A DNA stretch of 64,000 nt from JAPLKB01 sp964429485. Lineage in GTDB: Bacteria > Desulfobacterota > Syntrophorhabdia > Syntrophorhabdales > Syntrophorhabdaceae. The DNA is taken from positions 11,020-75,019 of the forward strand of contig CAYSBW010000005.1 of the NCBI GenBank assembly GCA_964429485.1, written 5' to 3'. Positions 34,180-42,936 of the stretch are shown here, in pieces (positions within the stretch are counted from its first letter, which is position 1; each line of letters opens with the position of its first letter). The translations under genes were made by a program, and so were the position numbers. The notes beneath the pieces are model-generated. The model ran no database searches, was not told where the DNA came from, and was given only the letters and a program-made list of their open reading frames with translations.

Positions 34180-34209
34180 TTGACTTTATTAAAGAATAGC
34201 AACTAATAT
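34180..34209 (+). promoter_or_regulatory. Sigma-70 type promoter upstream of tssJ
   Basis: TTGACT (34180-34185), 18-nt spacer, TAATAT (34204-34209). One mismatch in each box. Predicted start near 34216. Confidence 0.5.
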
Positions 34210-34363
34210 CTATTTATTTGGTAGGGAAATATACGGGTGGAAGCTTTGCAGAAAGACAATCACGTATATTTATTATAATTTGACATTTTACAGATTGAAG
34301 CATGTCCAGCTCTATAAGTACCAGTGGGGATAAGTTAAACCGGATATTTCATCTCGGACGGCG

Positions 34364-34392
34364 ATGTTGCTGCAAAGGCTGAACAGCAGCAT
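34364..34392 (+). other. Hairpin in T6SS leader
   Basis: A 9-bp stem (one G-U pair) with an 11-nt loop lies about 90 nt ahead of tssJ and is followed by only four T. It could be an attenuator or part of a larger RNA fold; it is not a convincing terminator. Confidence 0.4.
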
Positions 34393-34482
34393 TTTGAAAA
34401 ATTATGCAAAAAAAAGTTCCAATAATAATTTGAATTTCTTTTTTTGAAATAAATAATAGTAGCTTTAATAAACATGTGAGGG

Positions 34483-35133
34483 ATGAAGTTAGCTGAATTA
34501 TTAAATCATGACAGATTTTTTTTCTGTGTTTGCGTAATGCTTTTCATTTTAGCGATATCCGGCGGATGTTCGTCAGGAAAGCAATCGCAGAAACAGGAAG
34601 CAAAACCTGCAGGATCCGGTGGACCCGTTGTTATGTCAAGCCAGGACAAGGATATTGCAAGCCTTGGATTAACCGTATCAAGAGATTATCAACCAAAAAG
34701 TATTTTAATCAGCTGCAAAGCTGACAGTATGTTAAATTTTTATGATGATGCATCTCATAGTCTTATGATTGCGGTGTATCAGCTTGATAACATCAATGCC
34801 TTCAACCAGTTGGCCAAAGATCAGGAGGGCATTAAGAAACTTCTGAGTGTTGATAAATTTGATAAAAGTGTCCTTGGGTATGATCGTTATTTTGCAGAAC
34901 CTGGTGAAACAAAGCAAATAGCAATCGACAGGCTTGAAGGAGCAAAGTGGATTGGAATAGTGGCAGGATATTATGACTTTATACCTGAACAGGCAATGCG
35001 GACTTATGAGATACCAATAATTATTGAAAAAAAGGGGATGTACGGTTTCAGAAAAACAGAAGCAAATATTATGGAACTGATAGTTAATCTCTATCTGGGT
35101 TCAAATTCCATACAGGAGGTAAAAAATCCATGA
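34483..35133 (+). CDS. tssJ: T6SS outer-membrane lipoprotein TssJ
   Basis: The 216-residue protein has a hydrophobic stretch ending in ISGGCSS (Cys29), a slightly irregular lipobox. The body has the TssJ beta-sandwich pattern: LISCKADSMLNFYDDASHSLMIAVYQL, then a loop with DKSVLGYDRYFAEPGE, and IGIVAGYYDF before the C-terminal strand. TssJ anchors the TssJLM membrane complex at the outer membrane. GAGGG is very close to the ATG; an internal start at 34537 is possible but would shorten the signal. It overlaps tssK by 4 nt. Confidence 0.9.
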   Translation: MKLAELLNHDRFFFCVCVMLFILAISGGCSSGKQSQKQEAKPAGSGGPVVMSSQDKDIASLGLTVSRDYQPKSILISCKADSMLNFYDDASHSLMIAVYQLDNINAFNQLAKDQEGIKKLLSVDKFDKSVLGYDRYFAEPGETKQIAIDRLEGAKWIGIVAGYYDFIPEQAMRTYEIPIIIEKKGMYGFRKTEANIMELIVNLYLGSNSIQEVKNP

Positions 35134-36524
35134 TAGAACCAAAAGGTCCTGTTTTCTGGTATCAGGGTTTATTTTTGCAACCCCAGCATTTCCAGCAGGC
35201 AGACCTGCACACAGAGTCTCTTCTTGAGCCTTTTAGAAATTACATTCTGCCCTATTTCTGGGGTGCTTGTGCTACGGATGCGGACGAAGGTTCATTAAAA
35301 GATATGGTTTTTGATCTGAAAAGCGGGGAATTCATTTTTCAGGACGGCACAAGGGTGGTTTTAAACAAGAATGGGAAGGTCCAGCCCCGTTCTTTCAGGG
35401 ATTTGTGGGGACAGTCAAGGGATCCTTTCCTTGTTTATCTTGCCCTCAGGCGGTGGAATTTGAATGGAGCCAATTTGCATGAACCTCAGGAGGGGGATGG
35501 TTCCTCCGCTGGTTTTGATAATAGATTTATTACAAAAGACACTTCTTCTGAAACACTTGATCTTTATCGGGAAGGTCGAGGCGCCCATATAGCCACCCTG
35601 GATTATGCCTTGAAATTTATATGGGATTCTGAAATAGAACATTACTCAGACCACTATCTTATACCTATCGCACGAATTGAATTTAATGGTCAGGATGCTT
35701 TTATTTCTCAGGATTTTGTTCCACCCGCTGTTACGCTTTCAAGCTCGCCTGTTCTTGTAAGATATTTTAAAAATATAAAGGAATTACTTTTTTCACGCTG
35801 TCTTATCCTTGGAGAGTATAAGAATCCCAGTGGTTTTCTTGCAAATGAGTTTCAGTCTTCCTATTTTAATTTTCTACTCGCATTAAGAACTATTAATCGT
35901 TATATACCTGTAATAAATCATCTATCAGGTGTTTCTCATATTCATCCATGGAGTTTTTATGGAATCCTGACACAATTTATTGGAGAGATGAGCTCTTTTA
36001 CGGACAGGATTGATGCTCTTGGTCATACAGAAACAGGAGAGAATTTGTTGCCTGTTTATGATCATACAAATCTCGCTCATTGTTTCAAACAGGCTTATCT
36101 TCTAATAGATGAAATACTTGACTCCCTGTTGAGAGGAATGGAGAGTGTGATACATCTTATAAGGGCCGATGATTATTTCAGTGCCATGATGCCGGCTAAT
36201 CTTCTTGCCAGTTCGAATACTTTCTATGTTGGTATTAAAACAGCTATGGATAAGGAAAAATTGCTCAATGCAGTCAGGCATATATTAAAAATGAGTTGCC
36301 AGGAAGATATGCCTGTGCTTGTCAAAAGATCCCTGCCCGGCCTTCCTCTGGAATATGTTCCCGAACCTCCACCCGGTCTTCCCAGACGGGCTGATGTGCT
36401 TTACTTCGGAATAGATAATTCAAATAAGTACTGGCAGCCCATACAGAATAACGCCAATCTCTGTGTTTTTTGGGGAAATGCTCCTGCAGATGCTGGAATT
36501 GATTTAATAATATTAAAACAATAA
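35130..36524 (+). CDS. tssK: T6SS baseplate protein TssK
   Basis: The 464-residue protein opens with the conserved PVFWYQGLFLQPQHFQQADLH and continues with typical TssK stretches such as IPIARIEF, ANEFQSSYFNFLLALRTINRY and FYVGIKTAMDKEKL. TssK trimers link the baseplate wedges to the TssL/TssM membrane complex. Length is normal. AGGAGG precedes the ATG, which overlaps the tssJ stop. Confidence 0.95.
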   Translation: MIEPKGPVFWYQGLFLQPQHFQQADLHTESLLEPFRNYILPYFWGACATDADEGSLKDMVFDLKSGEFIFQDGTRVVLNKNGKVQPRSFRDLWGQSRDPFLVYLALRRWNLNGANLHEPQEGDGSSAGFDNRFITKDTSSETLDLYREGRGAHIATLDYALKFIWDSEIEHYSDHYLIPIARIEFNGQDAFISQDFVPPAVTLSSSPVLVRYFKNIKELLFSRCLILGEYKNPSGFLANEFQSSYFNFLLALRTINRYIPVINHLSGVSHIHPWSFYGILTQFIGEMSSFTDRIDALGHTETGENLLPVYDHTNLAHCFKQAYLLIDEILDSLLRGMESVIHLIRADDYFSAMMPANLLASSNTFYVGIKTAMDKEKLLNAVRHILKMSCQEDMPVLVKRSLPGLPLEYVPEPPPGLPRRADVLYFGIDNSNKYWQPIQNNANLCVFWGNAPADAGIDLIILKQ

Positions 36525-36535
36525 GGTTTGCCCCT

Positions 36536-37216
36536 ATGAGAATGATAGATCATTTTATTGAACTAATGGCATATACAGCTCTTTTTATAAAAGAAAACAG
36601 GACTTTTCAATCTTCCTGCGAAGACGTTGTTATGAAATATTCAGAAATGATTGAAAAATCGAAAGATTCGGCAAAAAATGCGGGTTTTCCTGCTGAATCC
36701 TGGGAAAAAGCTTTTTTTGCTATTTGTGCATGGATAGATGAGGCAATACTATGCTCGGAATGGTTGGAAAAGGAAAAATGGCAACATTCACAACTCCAGA
36801 AAACATACTTCAACACAACAAGGGCTGGTGAAGAATTTTTTTCATTCCTTGCAGAACTTAATATCGAAGAGGATGATAACGCCATAAGGGAGGTTTATCT
36901 CTATTGCTTGTTAATGGGTTTCAAGGGTATGTATTTTATGCCGGGTGATAGAGATATTTTATCTGAAATAAAAAAACAACAAAAAGAAAATTTAAAAGGC
37001 AACAGCTTGAAAAACGCAGATATGCTGCCTGATGAGCTTGTCCTTTTTCCTCATGGCTATGAAGGAAGTCAAAAGAAAAAGCGTAAAAAATGGTATAGGA
37101 TAAATGTGGGCACCTTTATTGCCTCTGCTGCAATCCTGTCAGCAGCAGCTTTTATCTTGTTGATATTTTTTTATAAGGCAATGCTGAATAATCTTGTTGC
37201 GGGATACATTAAATGA
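36536..37216 (+). CDS. tssL: T6SS inner-membrane protein TssL (DotU/IcmH)
   Basis: The 226-residue protein has the cytoplasmic DotU helical domain (ICAWIDEAILCSEWLEKEKW near 62-81, GEEFFSFLAELN near 102-113, YLYCLLMGFKGMYF near 125-139) and one C-terminal membrane segment at about 198-218. It lacks the C-terminal OmpA-like peptidoglycan-binding domain found in some TssL. It would form the membrane complex with TssM and dock TssK. It overlaps tssM by 4 nt. Confidence 0.94.
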   Translation: MRMIDHFIELMAYTALFIKENRTFQSSCEDVVMKYSEMIEKSKDSAKNAGFPAESWEKAFFAICAWIDEAILCSEWLEKEKWQHSQLQKTYFNTTRAGEEFFSFLAELNIEEDDNAIREVYLYCLLMGFKGMYFMPGDRDILSEIKKQQKENLKGNSLKNADMLPDELVLFPHGYEGSQKKKRKKWYRINVGTFIASAAILSAAAFILLIFFYKAMLNNLVAGYIK

Positions 37217-40200
37217 AAAAAATCCTTAAGATCCTTTTGGTAATTATTATCCTAGCCGTATTTGCCGGTTTAGATATATGGTTAATCATAAAAACAGGTT
37301 GGCATTGGTGGATAGGTATAGCCATCTATGCCGGTGTTATTGCTGTATGGATAAGCATACTGTTCCTGAAAAAATATTTAACAAGGAGAAAGGAGAAACA
37401 ATTTGTCCACAGGGTTGTAGAACTTGATGAGGCTGCTATAAAACGTTCTGCTGTTCACCAACGGCAGGAACTCAAGGATCTCCAGGCAAGATGGAAAGAA
37501 TCTGTTGAACTTTTGCGTTCCTCAAATATAAAAAGAGGAATAAGAGACCCCATTTATGCAATGCCCTGGTATATTATAATAGGTGAATCAGGAGCAGGAA
37601 AGACCACAGCGATCAAGAATGCCAAACTGAATTCTCCCGTATCTGACATTACCCGTACATCGGGACTTGCTGCAACTAAAAACTGTGACTGGTGGTTTCT
37701 CGAGAATGCCATTATCCTTGATACTGCAGGTCGTTACACTATACCTGTTGATGAAACATCTGACAGGGAAGAATGGGAAGAGTTTCTTGTGCTTCTGGCC
37801 AAATACAGGCGCCGCGAACCTGTAAACGGTCTAATTATTACCCTGTCTGCTGAAAAACTTTTATCTGCCGATTCTATGACCTTAAGAACTGACGGGCAGA
37901 GCATAAGGAAAAGAATCGATCAGCTCATGCGTGTGTCAGGAGCCAAATTTCCTGTCTACATACTTGTTACAAAGATGGATATGGTCTATGGGTTTAACAG
38001 TATGTTTCTTGGATTACCTGAAGAGGATTCAAACCAGACAGCAGGATATCTGAATGATGATGAGAAAGCAGGCTGGGAAAGAATTGTGGAACATTCTTTC
38101 AAATTTACAGAAGAACGATTACATTGCATCCGTACAAATAGTATTGAAAAAAACAATGATATACCTGATCCTGGAACTATAATATTTCCCTTGGAGTTTT
38201 TGTCTCTGAAAACAGCAATGAAAGATTTTGCAAAATCAGTTTTTGAACACAATCCTTATCAGGAAACTCCTGTTTTAAGGGGTATATATTTTTCAAGTGC
38301 CCGTCAAGCCAGTGAATCTTCTTCAAGATTTCTTGAAATGAATGGCGAGCCTGCCCAGGGCCAGCCAGAAAAGGCTTTAAGTCGAGGTCTATTCCTCAAA
38401 GATTTTTTTACCCAGGTTTTACCTCGGGATCGTTACTTCATGCGCCCTGTCTATGAATATATAAAATGGCGAAGATTAACAGGTAGTCTCGGGTTTTTAT
38501 CTGTAATGTTTATCTTAATTACTCTTACAGGACTTCTTACTGCTTCTTTTTTTCATAACATTAACGCTCTTGATAAATTTTTTGCTGTATTCAAGACATC
38601 TCCCAAACTTGAATCTAATATGGTTGCCAATATCCTTATGCTTGAAAAATTCAGAATTCAGATATCAGAGGTGGAGGAGACCAATAAAAGGTGGTTTCTT
38701 CCCCATTTTGGACTTACAACAGCACGGGACTTTGAAAAAAAGGCAAAAGAACAGTACAAAAAACTCTACAGAGAAGGTTTTTTGCTTAATTTTGACGGTG
38801 AATTGTACAGAAATATAAGTAAGATAGGAGATTCAACAGACAGTGATACCATAGCAGTTTATGTAGAATTTCTTGTTGCCCGTATATTTACAATAAAATC
38901 TTATCTTGAAAGAGATATATTTTTCAAGAAGGCAAAGGAGACTGAGGAATCAAATGATTTACAAAGGACCTTTACAAATCTTATGGCATTCGTGTATCCC
39001 CAGGTGCCTTCTCCTGTTGCTGCAATAGTTGATGATACTTATGTTGCATATCTGGACTGGCATTACAACAAGGCAGAGCTAACAAAGACGTTGGAGCTTT
39101 TACAGTCATCCCTTAATGATATTCTGAGAAAACACAAAGATTTGAAATGGCTTGTAAAACAATCCATGCTTGATGTTTATGACATAAATCTCGATGATTT
39201 CTGGACCAAATCAGGGTTGAGAAACAATGAAGATCCTATTGTTATTGATGGTGAATATACAAAAGAAGGCCATAAAAAAATAAAAGAATTTATGGAATCA
39301 ATGATTAAAGCAGGGGTAGAGGAAAAACTTGAAGGTTCCAATTTGGCAAATTTCTGGGAGTGGTACCGCGTGCAGTATTTTAATTCATGGCAGCATTTTG
39401 CTGTAAATCTGCAAACCGGGGATTATTTCATTAAATCTGATTCTGATAAAAACAACATGGTCATGGCTATGACAACGGATAATAATCCTTTTTGGAATTT
39501 TTTACAAAGAGCAGCAATGGAGCTTTCAGCAGATGACTATCTTGCGCCCTACCCTAAATGGGCCCAGCTCATAATAGAACTTGATAAGGCACGCAAAGTG
39601 TCGGAACAGGATGACAAAGAAGGAAAGAAGAGCTTAAAGATGAGGTTGCTGGAAGAAGAGAAAAAAATATATGAAGATCTTGAAAAGTTTAAGCCCAAGG
39701 GCGGTGCTGATATTGATAGGAGAATCGAGGCCGGTAATATCTATGCTGAATTTACCAAAACCATGAGTCAGTTAGCTCCTGTTGCCACATCAAAAGAAAA
39801 CTGTTTTCGCTTTCTGGCAGATCTTTTTTCCGAGCTGTCTACTGGAGCTGAAAATAAATCACCTTTTAATATTGCATATGTGCAGTATTTAAATCTGAAA
39901 AATACTTTGAAAGATTTTAAGGAAAATACTGAATTTGTATGGGATATTGTGGCAGGCCCTCTTAATTACCTTCTTTCATACAGTACAGGTAAGACTTCCT
40001 GTGTTCTTCAGGATCAATGGGAAAAAGATGTTGTTAATAAGACCGAAGGAGTTACGGTGGATAAACTTCCAAAAATACTATTTAACAAAAAAGACGGTGT
40101 TGTCTGGACATTCAGGGATGGATCTGCCAAACCTTTTCTTGTAATGGGTAAATGGGGTTATACGTCAAGAAAAATATATGATAACACTTTTCTTGAACAT

Positions 40201-40737
40201 GCAATACGATTCGAGCCAGAATTTCTTAGCTTTATCAATAAAGGGCAAAGCGTTATCGTAGATTACCAGCCTGAATATGCTGTAAATATTGGAACTGTTC
40301 CTGTGTCTGTAAATAAGGAGGCAACCATAAAACCTATCGGTGTTATACTCACAGTTCAGTGTGCGGACAAGGAAGGTACGGTAAGGAATTATAACTATAG
40401 GGAAAAGGAAACATTGCAATGGTCACCGGAAAAATGTGGTGATACTACATTGAAGATACAATTCCCTGATTTAACATTGACCAGATTGTATAAAGGACAA
40501 ATGGGATTTCCCAAATTCCTGTCTGATTTCAGAACCGGCGCCAGGACATTCACTGCCGAAGATTTTCCTGATTCCAGGAATGTCCTGGCATCAATAGGGG
40601 TGAAGTGGATAAAAATACAGTACATGATAGAACACGGAATTCCTGTCATAAATCTTCTTAAAGGACTGTCTGTTAAAATTCCTTCTGTTATCACAAATTG
40701 TTATACAGAAGATAATAAAGTAAAAACAAACAGATAG
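37213..40737 (+). CDS. tssM: T6SS inner-membrane protein TssM (IcmF)
   Basis: The 1174-residue protein has two N-terminal membrane segments (about 5-25 and 34-55), a cytoplasmic GTPase-like domain with intact Walker A GESGAGKTT at 124-132 and WFLENAIILDTAGRY near 160, a third membrane segment near 424-445, and a large periplasmic part ending in the conserved C-terminal IcmF domain that contacts TssJ. Length is in the normal range. The retained Walker motif suggests nucleotide binding; some TssM have lost it. Confidence 0.96.
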   Translation: MKKILKILLVIIILAVFAGLDIWLIIKTGWHWWIGIAIYAGVIAVWISILFLKKYLTRRKEKQFVHRVVELDEAAIKRSAVHQRQELKDLQARWKESVELLRSSNIKRGIRDPIYAMPWYIIIGESGAGKTTAIKNAKLNSPVSDITRTSGLAATKNCDWWFLENAIILDTAGRYTIPVDETSDREEWEEFLVLLAKYRRREPVNGLIITLSAEKLLSADSMTLRTDGQSIRKRIDQLMRVSGAKFPVYILVTKMDMVYGFNSMFLGLPEEDSNQTAGYLNDDEKAGWERIVEHSFKFTEERLHCIRTNSIEKNNDIPDPGTIIFPLEFLSLKTAMKDFAKSVFEHNPYQETPVLRGIYFSSARQASESSSRFLEMNGEPAQGQPEKALSRGLFLKDFFTQVLPRDRYFMRPVYEYIKWRRLTGSLGFLSVMFILITLTGLLTASFFHNINALDKFFAVFKTSPKLESNMVANILMLEKFRIQISEVEETNKRWFLPHFGLTTARDFEKKAKEQYKKLYREGFLLNFDGELYRNISKIGDSTDSDTIAVYVEFLVARIFTIKSYLERDIFFKKAKETEESNDLQRTFTNLMAFVYPQVPSPVAAIVDDTYVAYLDWHYNKAELTKTLELLQSSLNDILRKHKDLKWLVKQSMLDVYDINLDDFWTKSGLRNNEDPIVIDGEYTKEGHKKIKEFMESMIKAGVEEKLEGSNLANFWEWYRVQYFNSWQHFAVNLQTGDYFIKSDSDKNNMVMAMTTDNNPFWNFLQRAAMELSADDYLAPYPKWAQLIIELDKARKVSEQDDKEGKKSLKMRLLEEEKKIYEDLEKFKPKGGADIDRRIEAGNIYAEFTKTMSQLAPVATSKENCFRFLADLFSELSTGAENKSPFNIAYVQYLNLKNTLKDFKENTEFVWDIVAGPLNYLLSYSTGKTSCVLQDQWEKDVVNKTEGVTVDKLPKILFNKKDGVVWTFRDGSAKPFLVMGKWGYTSRKIYDNTFLEHAIRFEPEFLSFINKGQSVIVDYQPEYAVNIGTVPVSVNKEATIKPIGVILTVQCADKEGTVRNYNYREKETLQWSPEKCGDTTLKIQFPDLTLTRLYKGQMGFPKFLSDFRTGARTFTAEDFPDSRNVLASIGVKWIKIQYMIEHGIPVINLLKGLSVKIPSVITNCYTEDNKVKTNR

Positions 40738-40745
40738 GGGAATGT

Positions 40746-42323
40746 ATGGATCCATCTGATACAGGTAAAAAACCGGTGCCGGGTCCAAATCCGGCAGGAA
40801 GGGATATAAGAACAGACCCCCTTTACGATGATCTATCGTCAGAAATAAATAAAAGTTCATCCATATCAGCTTCAAGCCCTCTGGACTGGCAAAAGGTTGT
40901 CAACCTTTCAAAAAAGATTCTTGAAGAACAATCAAAGGATTTACTTGTTTGCAGTTATCTCTGTGTCGGGCTCTTGAAGACTGAAGGACTGAAAGGTCTT
41001 GCCGGTGGTTTTCATATATACAGGGATTTATTGGAGATCTATTGGGATACAATGTTTCCGTTGAAAACAAGGATAAGGGGTAGACTGAATGCTCTTTCAT
41101 GGTGGGTCGATACACTGGAAGACAGTTTGCGGGGAATGGAAGGGGAGGTCTGGAGCCAGAGGGACATCAATCATATTTCCGAAGACCTCGATGCAATAGA
41201 TATATTCCTTGCTAATAATCTTGATGAACCTCCTGAATTAAGATCTATTATTTCAATGGTTTCATCACTTTTGTTTGTAGAAGATAAAAAAAATGAAGAA
41301 AGAGCAAATTATTCTGATAGGGAAGCACCTGTTGATATAAAAAAACAGGAATCAAATACTGTACAGACAAACATGCCTCAACAGCAATCTTTTATATCCG
41401 TACCCGATGTTGTAACAGATGAAGATACTGACAGGGCAATGCGTGTGGTTTTTGATGCAATGAAAAAGATTTTGAACAGTATGATACAACAAAAACCTCT
41501 ACCTGTACTTTATTTCCGCTTAAACCGCTTCGTAGCATGGTCCACTGTGTATAGTGTGCCTCCAAGCGATGACGATGGCAAGACCATGCTTCCGGCTCCC
41601 GACGGACAGTTACAGAATAACCTGAAAAATTTTTACAATGCCGGAAAATGGCAGGATCTTCTTGATGCAGCAGAAACACGCGTTTCCGAATTTCTTTTCT
41701 GGTTGGATTTGAGCAGATATGTGAGCGAATCTCTCGATCATTTAAATCAGAAAGATCTTTCAGAGGAAATTGCATTTGCAACAGCACTTTATGCAGGACG
41801 ATTGAAGGGAATTGAGAAGCTTTCTTTTTCAGATGGAACACCCTTTGCCGATGACATTACCTGTGATTGGCTTAATAATTTTGAGCTCAAAGAGAACAGA
41901 AAGCAGGGTGTAACAGATATTGTAATGCCCGGTGCTTTTGATGAACAGGTAAAGGAAGAAATGGAAGATGCCGAGCAAATTGCTGCTACCGGAGACATAG
42001 CAGGTGCTCTGAGAGGATTGCGTGAAAAAATAGGAAGCGCTTCATCAGGGCATGAACGTTTTATAAGAGTTCTATATTTTTGTCGTTTTCTTTTCAGAGT
42101 TAATCAGATTAAGTTGACAGTTCCTTACCTCCAGGAGTTAATTGTATGTATTGATAGCTACAAAATTGAATTGTGGGATCCCAAACTTGCAATTAATGCA
42201 TACAAAACCATACTTTATGGTATGAAACGGCAGAAATCAGGAAATGTTGAAGATTTAGTTGATGAGGTCACAAAAAGACTGGCCCTGATAGACCCTGCAG
42301 GGGCGATAAAATTTCTTGGCTGA
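40746..42323 (+). CDS. tssA: T6SS cap/assembly protein TssA
   Basis: The 525-residue protein has an ImpA_N domain (about residues 30-140: WQKVVNLSKKILEEQSKDLLVCSYLCVGLL, FHIYRDLLEIYWDTMFP, RLNALSWWVD) and a long helical C-terminal part of VasJ type (LPYLQELIVCIDSYKIELWDPKLA near 452). The middle, at about 175-225, is low-complexity and polar. TssA primes baseplate and sheath polymerisation at the distal end. It follows tssM by 8 bp. Confidence 0.9.
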   Translation: MDPSDTGKKPVPGPNPAGRDIRTDPLYDDLSSEINKSSSISASSPLDWQKVVNLSKKILEEQSKDLLVCSYLCVGLLKTEGLKGLAGGFHIYRDLLEIYWDTMFPLKTRIRGRLNALSWWVDTLEDSLRGMEGEVWSQRDINHISEDLDAIDIFLANNLDEPPELRSIISMVSSLLFVEDKKNEERANYSDREAPVDIKKQESNTVQTNMPQQQSFISVPDVVTDEDTDRAMRVVFDAMKKILNSMIQQKPLPVLYFRLNRFVAWSTVYSVPPSDDDGKTMLPAPDGQLQNNLKNFYNAGKWQDLLDAAETRVSEFLFWLDLSRYVSESLDHLNQKDLSEEIAFATALYAGRLKGIEKLSFSDGTPFADDITCDWLNNFELKENRKQGVTDIVMPGAFDEQVKEEMEDAEQIAATGDIAGALRGLREKIGSASSGHERFIRVLYFCRFLFRVNQIKLTVPYLQELIVCIDSYKIELWDPKLAINAYKTILYGMKRQKSGNVEDLVDEVTKRLALIDPAGAIKFLG

Positions 42324-42437
42324 TGATAAATAATTTATTACTAAATGCTTGATTTACCTATAGTGCTGTGTTAAATGTAAAATCATTTTTGTATATTGTA
42401 AATGCTTAATAAATAAGAGTAAATATGGAGGTGTAGA

Positions 42438-42923
42438 ATGGCAAAAGAAGCTTCGGTTGCACCAAAGGAACGTGTGAATATCGTATACCGACCAGCCACA
42501 GGTGATGCAAAAGAGGAAGTGGAGCTGCCTCTTAAAATACTTGTGACCGGAGATTTCACAGGCAGCCAGGATAGCCGCACATTAGAAGACAGAAAACCTG
42601 TTAATATAGATAAGGATAATTTCGACGAAGTTCTTGCGGCTTCGAAAGTAAAGCTTGATGTGTCGGTGCCTGACAGGCTTTCTTCAGAATCGGGCGCTCA
42701 GATGAATGTAGGTCTTGATTTTAATAAAATAAAGGATTTTGATCCGGATTCGATTATTCAGAAAGTGCCGGAGCTGAAGCAACTTATGGAGCTGCGAGAT
42801 GCACTCAAAGCACTTAAAGGGCCGCTGGGAAATGTTCCTGAATTCCGCAAAAAAATTCAGGATCTTATTAAGGATGAGGGTGCTCGTGCAAGACTTTTGA
42901 AGGAATTGAACATCGAATCTTAA
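42438..42923 (+). CDS. tssB: T6SS sheath small subunit TssB (VipA)
   Basis: The 161-residue protein shows the TssB pattern: RVNIVYRPATGDAKEEVELPLKILVTGDFTG near the N-terminus, NIDKDNFDEVLA and the sheath helix LKQLMELRDALKALKGPLGNVPEFRKKIQ near the C-terminus. With TssC it forms the contractile sheath. GGAGG precedes the ATG. The 114-bp gap before it is AT-rich and may hold an extra promoter, but I could not identify a good one. Confidence 0.96.
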   Translation: MAKEASVAPKERVNIVYRPATGDAKEEVELPLKILVTGDFTGSQDSRTLEDRKPVNIDKDNFDEVLAASKVKLDVSVPDRLSSESGAQMNVGLDFNKIKDFDPDSIIQKVPELKQLMELRDALKALKGPLGNVPEFRKKIQDLIKDEGARARLLKELNIES

Positions 42924-42936
42924 AAAGGGAGGTTAT

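Larger units (their letters stand above)
34084..34482. other. 399-bp gap upstream of T6SS with promoter and structured leader
   Basis: No gene is seen. A sigma-70 type promoter (34180-34209) would give a leader of about 267 nt. The leader can fold two hairpins: ATATACG/CGTATAT (34229-34235 with 34263-34269) and ATGTTGCTG/CAGCAGCAT (34364-34372 with 34384-34392, one G-U pair). I could not match it to a known riboswitch class. Confidence 0.6.

Noticed and set aside
34235..34250. Sigma-54 promoter for the T6SS operon
   Set aside because: Only the invariant GG/GC spacing and TTGCA match; the -24 box GGGTGG is far from TGGCAC, so I list it only as a question in the leader finding.
34216..34400. 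Possible c-di-GMP (GEMM) riboswitch ahead of tssJ
   Set aside because: Fragments such as AAACC, GGACG and GCAAAGG occur, but their order, stem spacing and the conserved GCAAAGCC core do not fit the GEMM consensus.
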